Positions 44,201 to 51,046 of a DNA stretch of 64,000 bases are shown piece after piece. Position 1 is the first letter of the stretch. Every line of letters starts with the position of its first letter. Source of the stretch: DASRDS01 sp035570055 (lineage in GTDB: Bacteria; Gemmatimonadota; Gemmatimonadetes; Gemmatimonadales; Gemmatimonadaceae); assembly GCA_035570055.1 (NCBI GenBank), contig DATMLM010000089.1, positions 109,758 to 173,757 on the forward strand, given 5' to 3'. A program made the translations under genes and the position numbers. The notes beneath the pieces are model-generated. The model was given only the letters and a program-made list of their open reading frames with translations, did not search any database and had not been told where the DNA came from.

Positions 44201-45933
44201 GCGGCGGCCGGGATCTCGATCCGGAACAGTGCACCGGACTCCGGTGCGCGATTCCGCGCCGTCAAACTGCCGCCCACGGATCGCACGAGTCCCTCGGCCA
44301 CAAAGAGTCCAAGCCCCACACCGTGCACGGCGGTCTTGGTGGTGAAGAACGGATCAAAGATTCTCGGCAGCAGATTGTCCGGGATCCCGGGGCCATCATC
44401 CGCGACGTCGATCCGAACCACATCGCGCACGGCGCCCACGGTGATGGTGAGCGTCGCGCGACCCGTCGTCGCCTCACTCGCATTGCGCGCCAGATTCAAC
44501 AAGACCTGCTTGAGTGCGTCGGGGCCGATGGTTGCTTTCACCGCTGGTGTGTCGGCACGAACGTCGACAGCGGCCAGCCCATCGAGTTTCAAGAGCGCTT
44601 CGACCTCGCGGACCACCGCCACGGGCTCGCACACAGCCCCTGCCGCGTCCCGCGGCCGATTCAGGTCGAGCAGATTCTCGGCCAACGTATGCATACGCAT
44701 GAGCTCTTCGATCGCCAGATCCGCGAACTGCCGCGTGTCGTTATCGTCGCCCGAGCGGCGGCGGATGACCTCGAGGCAGTTCCGCACGTTGGCGACCGGA
44801 TTCCGGATCTCGTGCGCCAGTTGGACGACCAAGTGACCGGTCGCCGCGAGCCGGTCGCGCTGCATGAGTTGTGCTTGAAGCATCGAGAGCTTCTCCGATC
44901 GATCAGCCAGCGCGACGTTCGCCGACTGCACCTCGCCGAGTCGGGCCGCCAGTGCGCGGCGCATCTCGTCGAACGCCAGCGCGAGCCGTCGCACCTCCAA
45001 CGCGCCCGACGGCGTGACCGTTGCGTCGAAATCGCCGCCCGCGAGCCGGTCGGCCGCGTCGGCTAACGTGCGAACCGGAGCGGTCACACGCCCCGCGAGC
45101 ACCGCGCCGAGCAGGAGCGTCACCGCGAGTGCGAGCGCGCCGCTGGCCGCGAGGACTCGCCGCAGACGCGGCACGAGCGCCAGCTCACGCCCCAGGTCCC
45201 TCACGAACAGCGCTTTCGCGCCAGGCGCCAGGGGCGCCGCGGCGACCAAGAATCGTCCGCTCCCGATGCGGACCTCGGACACCGAGTCGGCACGCGCCGC
45301 GCGAAGCGCGAGCGCGTCGGCGAGCGTGTCCGCCACCGTCGCACCGGCCACGACGCCACCGGGCGCGACGAGGACAACGTCCGAGCGCGTCAAACCAGCA
45401 AGCGTCTCGGCCATGTCGCGGTCGAACGGGCGGGAGACGCCGGCCGCACCCGCCCAAGTCCCACGCACGACCACGGGCGCCAGGGCGACCGCGTGCAGCG
45501 AGCGGCCGTCCGCGACAACGGCCAGTGCATTCATCCCGCGCCGTGTCGAATCCACGAGCGTCGCTGTCGGAGACATGCCCGCCCACGCAGAGCCGTCGCG
45601 CCCGACGAGTAGAACACCCTCGCCGGCGGTCGCCTGGCTCGTGGCCAGGACCTCTCGCGCGGCGTTGCGATCACCGGACATGAGGGCGCGACTGAGATCG
45701 GGGCTGCCGGCGAGCGCCTCGGCCTCCATCACCATAGCCACGCCGATGGCGGCGTTGCGGTCAGCGAGCATGCGCGGCGAAGCCGCGAGATCAGCCCGCG
45801 CGCGCGCCTCGAGCGCGCCAGTGAGCCAGCGGTCGAGCACCAGACCCGCGGGCACGGTGCCCGCGAGCACGGCGAGGCCGATCAAGACCAGCAGCGTACG
45901 TTGAAAGGACAGGGGCCTGTTCTCCTCATTCAC
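44197..45933 (-). CDS. Membrane sensor histidine kinase, partner of the NtrC-type regulator
   Basis: 578 residues from GTG 45933 with GGAAGG five bases upstream. Helix 1 (TLLVLIGLAVLAGTVPAGLV), a ~220-residue extracytoplasmic sensor (CACHE-like: GEGVLLVGRDGSAWAGMSP, DVVLVAPGGVVAG), helix 2 (SGALALAVTLLLGAVLAG), HAMP, HisKA with the His in LVVQLAHEIRNPVANVRNCL, and HATPase with NLARNASEA and DDGPGI. The periplasmic sensor fits detection of an exogenous redox or chemical cue. The extra N-terminal codons to 45969 overlap the sigma-54-like promoter and are rejected. Confidence 0.93.
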   Translation of the reverse strand: MNEENRPLSFQRTLLVLIGLAVLAGTVPAGLVLDRWLTGALEARARADLAASPRMLADRNAAIGVAMVMEAEALAGSPDLSRALMSGDRNAAREVLATSQATAGEGVLLVGRDGSAWAGMSPTATLVDSTRRGMNALAVVADGRSLHAVALAPVVVRGTWAGAAGVSRPFDRDMAETLAGLTRSDVVLVAPGGVVAGATVADTLADALALRAARADSVSEVRIGSGRFLVAAAPLAPGAKALFVRDLGRELALVPRLRRVLAASGALALAVTLLLGAVLAGRVTAPVRTLADAADRLAGGDFDATVTPSGALEVRRLALAFDEMRRALAARLGEVQSANVALADRSEKLSMLQAQLMQRDRLAATGHLVVQLAHEIRNPVANVRNCLEVIRRRSGDDNDTRQFADLAIEELMRMHTLAENLLDLNRPRDAAGAVCEPVAVVREVEALLKLDGLAAVDVRADTPAVKATIGPDALKQVLLNLARNASEATTGRATLTITVGAVRDVVRIDVADDGPGIPDNLLPRIFDPFFTTKTAVHGVGLGLFVAEGLVRSVGGSLTARNRAPESGALFRIEIPAAA

Positions 45934-45955
45934 GTGACCTTCCAACGCACTCAGG

Positions 45956-45971
45956 CGCAAGGGCCGCACCG
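45956..45971 (-). promoter_or_regulatory. Sigma-54-like promoter of the kinase-regulator operon
   Basis: CGGTGCGGCCCTTGCG on the minus strand: GG, ten bases, GC, with TTGC at -12 and CG in the -24 box. The expected start is near 45945, just before the Shine-Dalgarno of GTG 45933. Almost the same core (CGGCCCTTGC) occurs in the divergent DM13 promoter at 46158-46173. Confidence 0.55.
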
Positions 45972-46157
45972 AGACTGGGCGCGGGTTGCCTGGTGCCCAA
46001 GCGGCCTAACTCGAATGCCGTCGTTCCTTCGCCTGGTTCCGTCGGGACATGGAGCCGTTTCCCGAGCGGCCACCTCACGCCGATGGCTCAATCGCAGCGC
46101 GCCGCCAAACGTCGCCCGGCCTTCGACTTGTCGGCCCGTAGACGGCGACGGACGGGC

Positions 46158-46173
46158 GGGGTCGGCCCTTGCA
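46158..46173 (+). promoter_or_regulatory. Sigma-54-like promoter of the DM13-cytochrome-molybdoenzyme operon
   Basis: GGGGTCGGCCCTTGCA matches TGGCACG-N4-TTGCW at GG, CG and TTGCA, with exact GG-N10-GC spacing. Predicted start about 46184, leaving a leader with AGGAGG before ATG 46219. The 185 bp between this element and the divergent one hold an inverted TGGGC-N14-GCCCA (45976-45999) and GTTTCCCGAGCG (46057-46068), the latter resembling GTTTCGCGAACG at 50349. No coding gene is seen in 45934-46218. Confidence 0.6.
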
Positions 46174-46218
46174 TAACGTGCCGCTCGAAGACCACACACA
46201 CTAGGAGGATATTTCTCG

Positions 46219-46692
46219 ATGTTGAGATTCATGAGTTGCTCCGCCCTAGCCTTGGGCCTTGCGGTCGCGACCCCGTTGGCTGCCCAACAGGGCATGGGCC
46301 ACGACTCGGCCATGAGCAAGGACGCCATGGGCAAAGATGCGATGGGCCATGGTGCCATGGGCAAGTCGGGCGCGTTCGTGAAAGGCGAGACGTCCGTCAC
46401 GGGTGGGTACGCAGTAGCGACAATGAACGGCCACCAGGTCCTATCGCTCACGGACGATTTCACGATCGGCAAGTCGAAAGCCCCGTTCGTCGTCTTGAGC
46501 ACGACCACCGGGTTGAGTGACGACGCTGTATGGCTCGGCGAGCTCAAGCAGAACAAGGGAGCGCAGTCGTTCGATATTCCCGCCGGGACCGACGTCGGTC
46601 ACTTCAGTCACGTCGTCGTCTGGTCCAAGTCTGCCAAGAAGAGTTTGGCGAGCGCGGACCTCTCGCACTCCGCCATGTCGCCCGGGAACTGA
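46219..46692 (+). CDS. Secreted DM13-domain protein with Met/His-rich N-terminal repeats
   Basis: 157 residues, AGGAGG ribosome site. Signal peptide ends near LAAQQ (22-24). Residues 26-50 are a low-complexity stretch with Met at 26, 32, 37, 42 and 47 and interspersed His, Asp and Lys. The DM13 domain fills the rest (SVTGGYAVATMNGHQVLSL, TDDFTIGKSKAPFVVLSTT, IPAGTDVGHFSHVVVWSKS). DM13 is thought to be an electron-transfer or redox domain. The Met repeat could bind copper or act as a sacrificial oxidisable segment. First gene of an operon with a membrane cytochrome b and a molybdoenzyme. Confidence 0.9.
   Translation: MLRFMSCSALALGLAVATPLAAQQGMGHDSAMSKDAMGKDAMGHGAMGKSGAFVKGETSVTGGYAVATMNGHQVLSLTDDFTIGKSKAPFVVLSTTTGLSDDAVWLGELKQNKGAQSFDIPAGTDVGHFSHVVVWSKSAKKSLASADLSHSAMSPGN
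46309..46368 (+). repeat. Four 15-bp in-frame repeats encoding A-M-x-x-x
   Basis: Tandem 15-bp units (46309, 46324, 46339, 46354) encode AMSKD, AMGKD, AMGHG and AMGKS in the DM13 protein. Codons are near-identical (GCCATGGGCAA core), so the stretch can expand or contract by slippage. Confidence 0.85.
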
Positions 46693-46708
46693 TCCGCGAA
46701 ACGTTGAA

Positions 46709-47422
46709 GTGTCAAATCACACCGTACTTCGCCACCACTGGATCGTGCGCATGACGCACTGGATCGCGGTCGTGGCTATCACGATCATGGTCGGCTCCGG
46801 CCTCCGCATCTTCAATGCATACCCGGCGTTTGCGCGCCGGGGTGAGACGTTTTGCTGCTATCCATTCGAGAACAAACCGATCCCCGCCTGGCTTACGTTC
46901 GGCGGCTGGCTCGGCGGTGCGCGTCATTGGCACTTCGCGATGATGTGGGTGCTGGTCCTGGACGGGCTCCTCTACATGGCGTTCATCTACCTCCACGGCG
47001 AGTGGCGCGATCTGGTCCCGCGTCGCGGTGATCTCCGCGATACGATCCAGATGATCCGGTTCTATCTCTTCCTGCGCCGCGACCATCCGCATCAAGGCAA
47101 GCACAACGCACTTCAGAAAAGCGCCTACTATGCCATGCCTTGGCTCGGCGTGGTTCTCGTGCTGACCGGTCTGGCGATCTGGAAGCCCGTCGAGCTCTCA
47201 CCACTGACCGCGGTGTTCGGGGGCTACGTCTGGGCGCGTTACTGGCACTTCATGGCGATGACCGCGCTCGTCATTCTCGCCGTCGGGCACGTCTTCATGG
47301 TCTTCGCGGTCGATCCCTACTCGATGCCTTCGATGATCACGGGGCGTTATGACGAACGGTTCGCTCCCGACAAGCGCGACGCGCGACCGTTCTATCACCT
47401 GCTGCCGCCAAAACAGCCATGA
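46709..47422 (+). CDS. Membrane cytochrome b (cytochrome b561/thiosulfate-reductase type)
   Basis: 237 residues from GTG 46709, 16 bp after the DM13 gene. Four to five helices with histidines placed for b-haem: IVRMTHWIAVVAITIMVGSG, GGARHWHFAMMWVLVLDGLL, AYYAMPWLGVVLVLTGLAIW and WARYWHFMAMTALVILAVGH. Gly-Ala-Arg-His-Trp-His is the typical ligand region. It should pass quinol electrons to the periplasmic molybdoenzyme whose ATG overlaps its stop (ATGA), analogous to MsrQ with MsrP although not the same family. Confidence 0.88.
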   Translation: MSNHTVLRHHWIVRMTHWIAVVAITIMVGSGLRIFNAYPAFARRGETFCCYPFENKPIPAWLTFGGWLGGARHWHFAMMWVLVLDGLLYMAFIYLHGEWRDLVPRRGDLRDTIQMIRFYLFLRRDHPHQGKHNALQKSAYYAMPWLGVVLVLTGLAIWKPVELSPLTAVFGGYVWARYWHFMAMTALVILAVGHVFMVFAVDPYSMPSMITGRYDERFAPDKRDARPFYHLLPPKQP

Positions 47423-48129
47423 TCCACCGACGGCGTTTTCTCGAGCTCGGCCTGGGCTCTGCCGCAGCCGCGTTGTTGGCGGGTTGCAATTCCAATGGGC
47501 CGCGGTGGGCCCAACCCGTGCTCGACCTAACCGAACGCGAGAACGAGGGCGTGGAGCGGTTTCTGTTCCGGCACAGATCGATGGACACCGTCGGACGGAA
47601 CGTCAAGAGCGCTGGGGCGGCGTTTCCGGCCTATTTCATCGCGAACACGGTGCCAATGTGGGACCCGGCGAAGATGGGACCCTGGCGCCTCGAGATCGGC
47701 GGGTTGGTGGCCGCGCCCCGAACGCTGACCTTGGAGGATCTGAGTCGGATGCCATCGGTCACGCAGCGAGTGAACCACTACTGCGTCGAGGGCTGGACGG
47801 CCGTTGCGTCGTGGACCGGCGTGCGGCTCCGTGACCTGGCGGCGCTGGTGCGGCCGGCGCCGGAGGCGCGGTATGTCGACTTTCAGTCGTTCGACGACGG
47901 ATACCACGAGTCGTGGGATCTGCCGAGCGCTATGCACAAGCAGACGCTGATCGCGTACGGAATGGATGGCCAGTGGCTCGGCCCGGCGCACGGCGGACCG
48001 GCCCGGGTCTATTCTCCCGTGAAGCTCGGTTACAAGAACACGAAGTACCTGACGAAGATCGTGTTTCTTCCCGAGCGGAACGGGGGGTACTGGTCCGACC
48101 AGGGCTACGAGTGGTACGGCGGCGTCTAG
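47419..48129 (+). CDS. Tat-exported sulfite-oxidase-fold molybdopterin oxidoreductase (MsrP/YedY-like)
   Basis: 236 residues. Twin-arginine signal MIHRRRFLELGLGSAAAALL then a Cys in AGCNSN, so possibly also a lipoprotein. The Mo-coordinating Cys is in QRVNHYCVEGWTAVASWTG, and family motifs LEDLSRMPS, YVDFQSFDDGYHESWDLP, GPAHGGPARVYSP and LGYKNTKYL follow. It lacks the C-terminal dimer domain of true sulfite oxidases, like MsrP. MsrP reduces methionine sulfoxide in periplasmic proteins; that activity here is inferred from fold and neighbours. Confidence 0.88.
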   Translation: MIHRRRFLELGLGSAAAALLAGCNSNGPRWAQPVLDLTERENEGVERFLFRHRSMDTVGRNVKSAGAAFPAYFIANTVPMWDPAKMGPWRLEIGGLVAAPRTLTLEDLSRMPSVTQRVNHYCVEGWTAVASWTGVRLRDLAALVRPAPEARYVDFQSFDDGYHESWDLPSAMHKQTLIAYGMDGQWLGPAHGGPARVYSPVKLGYKNTKYLTKIVFLPERNGGYWSDQGYEWYGGV

Positions 48130-48150
48130 CCCTCGGATTCTCCCTCCGCG

Positions 48151-48684
48151 CTACACCGTCAGGCCATCGGTGAGCCCACGCACCGCCCGCCGAGCCGCGC
48201 GCGTGACGATATACGGGACGCCGGCCGTCGCGATTCCACCGGCGACGAGCACGAGCGTCCCGACCACGCCCCGGCTCGGATAGGTGCCCATCACGATCGT
48301 GGCGACGTCTCCGGCGACGCGTCCGTAGTAGACGCACAGCAACGTGCCCGGCACGATCCCGATCATGGCCAGCGCGTAATCGCGAAGGCGGATCGGCGTG
48401 AGGCCGAGCGCATAGTTCAGAAGCGAGAAGGGCACGAGCGGCGACAAGCGCAGGAGCGTCGCGATCTTGAATCCTTCCCGCTCGACGGCGTAGTCGATCG
48501 CCACAAAGCGCGCGTGACCCGCGAGACGTCGTTCGATCGCTCCCCGAGCCGCGTAGCGAGCGAGCAGAAACGCTCCGATGGCGCCGATCGTGGCGGCGAT
48601 CAGCACGTAGAGCGTGCCGCGCACGATGCCGACCAGCGCCCCCGCGACCAGCGTGAGCACTGATGCGTCGTGACGACGCGGCAC
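48151..48684 (-). CDS. TVP38/TMEM64 (DedA-like) membrane protein, N-terminally short
   Basis: 177 residues from GTG 48684. The SNARE-associated/VTT domain is recognisable: SVLTLVAGALVGIVRGTLYV, GAFLLARYAARGAIERRL, LLRLSPLVPFSLLNYALGLT, MIGIVPGTLLCVYYGRVAGD. Full-length family members have another ~55 residues and a helix before this point. Upstream, the same frame is closed by TGA at 48690-48688, which is the stop of the small exported protein. So the gene may be truncated or depend on that stop for translation. Product may still be functional. Confidence 0.75.
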   Translation of the reverse strand: MPRRHDASVLTLVAGALVGIVRGTLYVLIAATIGAIGAFLLARYAARGAIERRLAGHARFVAIDYAVEREGFKIATLLRLSPLVPFSLLNYALGLTPIRLRDYALAMIGIVPGTLLCVYYGRVAGDVATIVMGTYPSRGVVGTLVLVAGGIATAGVPYIVTRAARRAVRGLTDGLTV

Positions 48685-48687
48685 GCG

Positions 48688-48957
48688 TCATGGGCGTGTG
48701 CTGCACCGGCTGAGGAGCGCCCGCTCGCCATCCACGGGGCAGGCGGCGAAGGTCGGTTCGACCGCCGGTGTCAGGGGGCTCGGTGCCGATGGGCCCAGCA
48801 GTGCTCGCTCGCCGTCGACCGCGGGCGTGGAGGTGAAACCGACGCGAGTAATGACCAAGGCCACCGTGTGGAATGGATCGCCCGTGGCGCTCTGGGCGCT
48901 GGTCGTGGCCGGCGCGAGTGCGGCGGCCACGATGAAAAGTCCGAGGATGCGGTTCAT
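48688..48957 (-). CDS. Small exported protein with a duplicated VDGERALL motif
   Basis: 89 residues. Signal peptide MNRILGLFIVAAALAPATTS then AQ. The mature part contains VDGERALL twice (about residues 47-54 and 74-81), separated by SAPSPLTPAVEP. Start overlaps the DipZ-like gene's stop (ATGA), so it is translated from that transcript. No family recognised. It is in the same frame as the truncated TVP38 gene, divided only by its own TGA. Confidence 0.65.
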   Translation of the reverse strand: MNRILGLFIVAAALAPATTSAQSATGDPFHTVALVITRVGFTSTPAVDGERALLGPSAPSPLTPAVEPTFAACPVDGERALLSRCSTRP

Positions 48958-50129
48958 GACCGTGACCCCGCTTCGCGCAGCAGGGCGTCGACCGTTCGGT
49001 CCTCTCCGTCGTAGTCGCCTTCGCCGAAGTGGTGGTACCGAATGTGGCCCTGCGCATCGATGATGTAGACGGACGGCCAGTACTGGTTGTGGAACGCATT
49101 CCAGATGCGATAGTCGGCGTCGAGTACGACGGGATACCCGACCCCGAGGCGTCGCACGGCGTCGCGGACATTGCTCTCGACCCGCTCGTGCGCGAGCTCC
49201 GGCGTGTGGACGCCCAGCACGACGAGGCCCCGATCGCGATACTTGGCCTCGATCGCTTCGATGTGTGGCAGCGCGTTCAAGCAGTTGTAGCACGCGAACG
49301 TCCAGAAATTGACAAGGATGACTTTCCCTTTCAGTGATTCGGCGGTGAGCGGTGCCGTATTGATCCATCCGGTCGACCCCGCCAACCCCGGAAACATTCC
49401 TTCATCGTCGTGAAGATGGGTCAGGAGTTGCTGCTCGATCCGCGCGGTATCGACCGGGCCGGTGCGCGCGAACAGTTGTGCGTCGCGTCCCGACGCGATG
49501 AGAAAGAGTGTGCCGAGCGCGGCGACCCCGACGCCGCGCCGAAGCCACCGCTCGACCGGCAGATACGCTCTGACCCGCGAGAGGACGCGCCGGCTGGCGA
49601 GCATGGCCATCGCGAGGGATGTCGCGGCGCCGAGCGCAAACGTGAACAACAGCCCGCTCGTGCCGACGCTGGTGCCGTGCAGCGCTGCTGTGCTGATGAC
49701 GAGCCCGAGAATCGGTCCGGCGCACGGTGCCCACAGGAGCCCGATAGCCGCCCCGATCGCGAGGTTGCGCCCGATACGCGTCGGCGCGTATTCGCCGCGT
49801 GTATCGATCCAGCCGCCGAGCCGCACGAGCGGTCGCGCCAATATGTCAGCGACTCGCGGCACGATGAGACTGACCCCGACGAGGCCAAGGAGCGCGATAC
49901 TCGCAATGCGTCCGACTTCACTGACCCGGGTGAGCCACGAGAGGCCCGCCGTCGCGACCGATGCGGTCACCGCAAACATGAGCGCGAGTCCAACGAGCAT
50001 CGGCAGCACCTCGCGCGAGAAGGAACGGCCGGCGCGCGCGAAGACGAGAGGAATAACCGGGAGCACGCACGGGCTCAGGATGGTGAGGGCGCCGGCGGCG
50101 AAGACGAGTACGATCAGGGCGGTGAGCAA
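48954..50129 (-). CDS. CcdA/DsbD-like membrane protein fused to a thioredoxin domain (DipZ-like)
   Basis: 391 residues from TTG 50129 with GGAGG about nine bases upstream. The first ~220 residues are a CcdA/DsbD-type electron-transfer domain with conserved cysteines in GALTILSPCVLPVIPLVFAR and GLLWAPCAGPILGLVI. The C-terminal TlpA-like thioredoxin domain has the CxxC in WTFACYNCLNALPHIEAIE and WPSVYIIDAQG. It carries reductant from the cytoplasm to the periplasm. Residues GSTGWINTAPLTAESLKG at the domain junction resemble the N-terminus of the MsrB across the divergent gap. A natural electron donor for the neighbouring periplasmic MsrB. Confidence 0.93.
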   Translation of the reverse strand: MLTALIVLVFAAGALTILSPCVLPVIPLVFARAGRSFSREVLPMLVGLALMFAVTASVATAGLSWLTRVSEVGRIASIALLGLVGVSLIVPRVADILARPLVRLGGWIDTRGEYAPTRIGRNLAIGAAIGLLWAPCAGPILGLVISTAALHGTSVGTSGLLFTFALGAATSLAMAMLASRRVLSRVRAYLPVERWLRRGVGVAALGTLFLIASGRDAQLFARTGPVDTARIEQQLLTHLHDDEGMFPGLAGSTGWINTAPLTAESLKGKVILVNFWTFACYNCLNALPHIEAIEAKYRDRGLVVLGVHTPELAHERVESNVRDAVRRLGVGYPVVLDADYRIWNAFHNQYWPSVYIIDAQGHIRYHHFGEGDYDGEDRTVDALLREAGSRS

Positions 50130-50160
50130 TTGGGCCTCCGATTGAAGTGCTCATACGGAA

Positions 50161-50176
50161 GGCAATCGCCCGGCCT
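50161..50176 (-). promoter_or_regulatory. Sigma-54-like promoter of the DipZ-like gene
   Basis: AGGCCGGGCGATTGCC on the minus strand: GG-N10-GC spacing with TTGC. Predicted start about 50150, followed by GGAGG and TTG 50129. A TATAGG overlaps its upstream edge and could be a sigma-70 -10 instead. Confidence 0.45.
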
Positions 50177-50413
50177 ATACGATCGAACATGATGGAGACA
50201 GCCTAAGTGTCGGGCACGCGTTGATTTGACGCACGCTCGTGCCGCCGGGGGCGGTGTGGTCGGCCGTTTCAAGCAACGCCCGCCGCCCGCCGACGAAACC
50301 ACGCGACGAGACTCGTTTCGCCGGACCGTTCCATTGCGCGGCGGGGATGTTTCGCGAACGATGCGAGGGCGGGCAACCGCCTATCTTACTTATGGTTGAC
50401 TCCCCGTATCTTC

Positions 50414-50429
50414 GGGAGCGGTGATTGCC
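50414..50429 (+). promoter_or_regulatory. Sigma-54-like promoter of msrB
   Basis: GGGAGCGGTGATTGCC: GG-N10-GC spacing, CG in the -24 box and TTGC at -12. The downstream half (GTGATTGCC) nearly equals that of the divergent promoter (GCGATTGCC). AGGAGG lies at 50441-50446 before ATG 50458, so the leader would be short. Confidence 0.45.
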
Positions 50430-50457
50430 ACCTGGCCGGAAGGAGGAATCGATCATC

Positions 50458-51045
50458 ATGCTGCCATATTCGTTGCTCATTGCCGCTACCATGGGAGCCA
50501 CGGTTCCCTCGCTGCCCAACGGCGCGACAGGCTGGATCAACGCCAGCCCGCTGACTGCGAGCTCACTGACGCTGCTCGTCGAAGCGTCATCGCAACCGCC
50601 GGCGTACAAGAAGCCAAGCGATGCCGACCTGAAAAAGCGCCTCACGCCCATTCAGTACGAGGTCACGCAGCACGCGGAAACCGAGCGCCCATTCGACAAT
50701 CCGTACTGGAACAATCACGAGGCCGGCATCTATGTCGACATCGTGTCCGGCGAGCCGTTATTCTCGTCGCTCGACAAGTTCGAGTCCGGCACCGGGTGGC
50801 CGAGCTTCACCAAGCCGCTCGAGCCGGCGAACATCAAGACCAAGAGCGACCGCTCGTTGATGATGGACCGCACCGAGGTTCGCTCGGCGCATGCGAACTC
50901 GCACCTGGGACACGTGTTCGACGACGGACCAGCGCCCACCGGGCTCCGCTACTGCATGAATTCGGCGGCCCTTCGGTTCGTCCCGGTCGATAGCCTGCAG
51001 GCCGAAGGCTACGGCCAGTACCTGGGGCAGTTTACCAAGAAGTAA
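50458..51045 (+). CDS. msrB: Exported peptide-methionine (R)-S-oxide reductase
   Basis: 195 residues. Hydrophobic N-terminus (MLPYSLLIAATMGATVPSLP) for export. The MsrB domain from about residue 55 is complete: YEVTQHAETERPFDNPYWNN, GIYVDIVSGEPLFSSLDKFE, SGTGWPSFTKPL, and the catalytic Cys in LRYCMNSAALRFVP. Zinc cysteines of the CxxC type are absent, as in non-zinc MsrBs. It reduces methionine-R-sulfoxide, presumably in the periplasm with electrons from the DipZ-like protein. Residues 28-40 (GATGWINASPLTAS) look like the remnant of a thioredoxin domain N-terminus, suggesting descent from a fused protein. Confidence 0.93.
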   Translation: MLPYSLLIAATMGATVPSLPNGATGWINASPLTASSLTLLVEASSQPPAYKKPSDADLKKRLTPIQYEVTQHAETERPFDNPYWNNHEAGIYVDIVSGEPLFSSLDKFESGTGWPSFTKPLEPANIKTKSDRSLMMDRTEVRSAHANSHLGHVFDDGPAPTGLRYCMNSAALRFVPVDSLQAEGYGQYLGQFTKK

Positions 51046-51046
51046 G

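Larger units (their letters stand above)
50130..50457. other. Divergent regulatory region between dipZ-like and msrB genes
   Basis: 328 bp without a convincing gene. It holds sigma-54-like elements at both ends (see 50161-50176 and 50414-50429) and a cluster of GTTTC half-sites: 50266-50270, 50295-50299 (opposite strand), 50315-50319 and GTTTCGCGAACG at 50349-50360. ACGAG-A-CTCGT (about 50306-50316) is a small palindrome. The clustering matches that before 41784 and suggests a shared enhancer-binding activator. Confidence 0.5.

Noticed and set aside
45021..45904. Long plus-strand open frame opposite the histidine kinase
   Set aside because: Arg/Ser/Pro-rich translation with no family features; typical shadow frame of GC-rich coding DNA.
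48600..48691. ATGA at 48691 starting a second reading of the TVP38 region
   Set aside because: The frame gives Arg/His-rich nonsense while the GTG 48684 frame gives a clear TVP38 domain.
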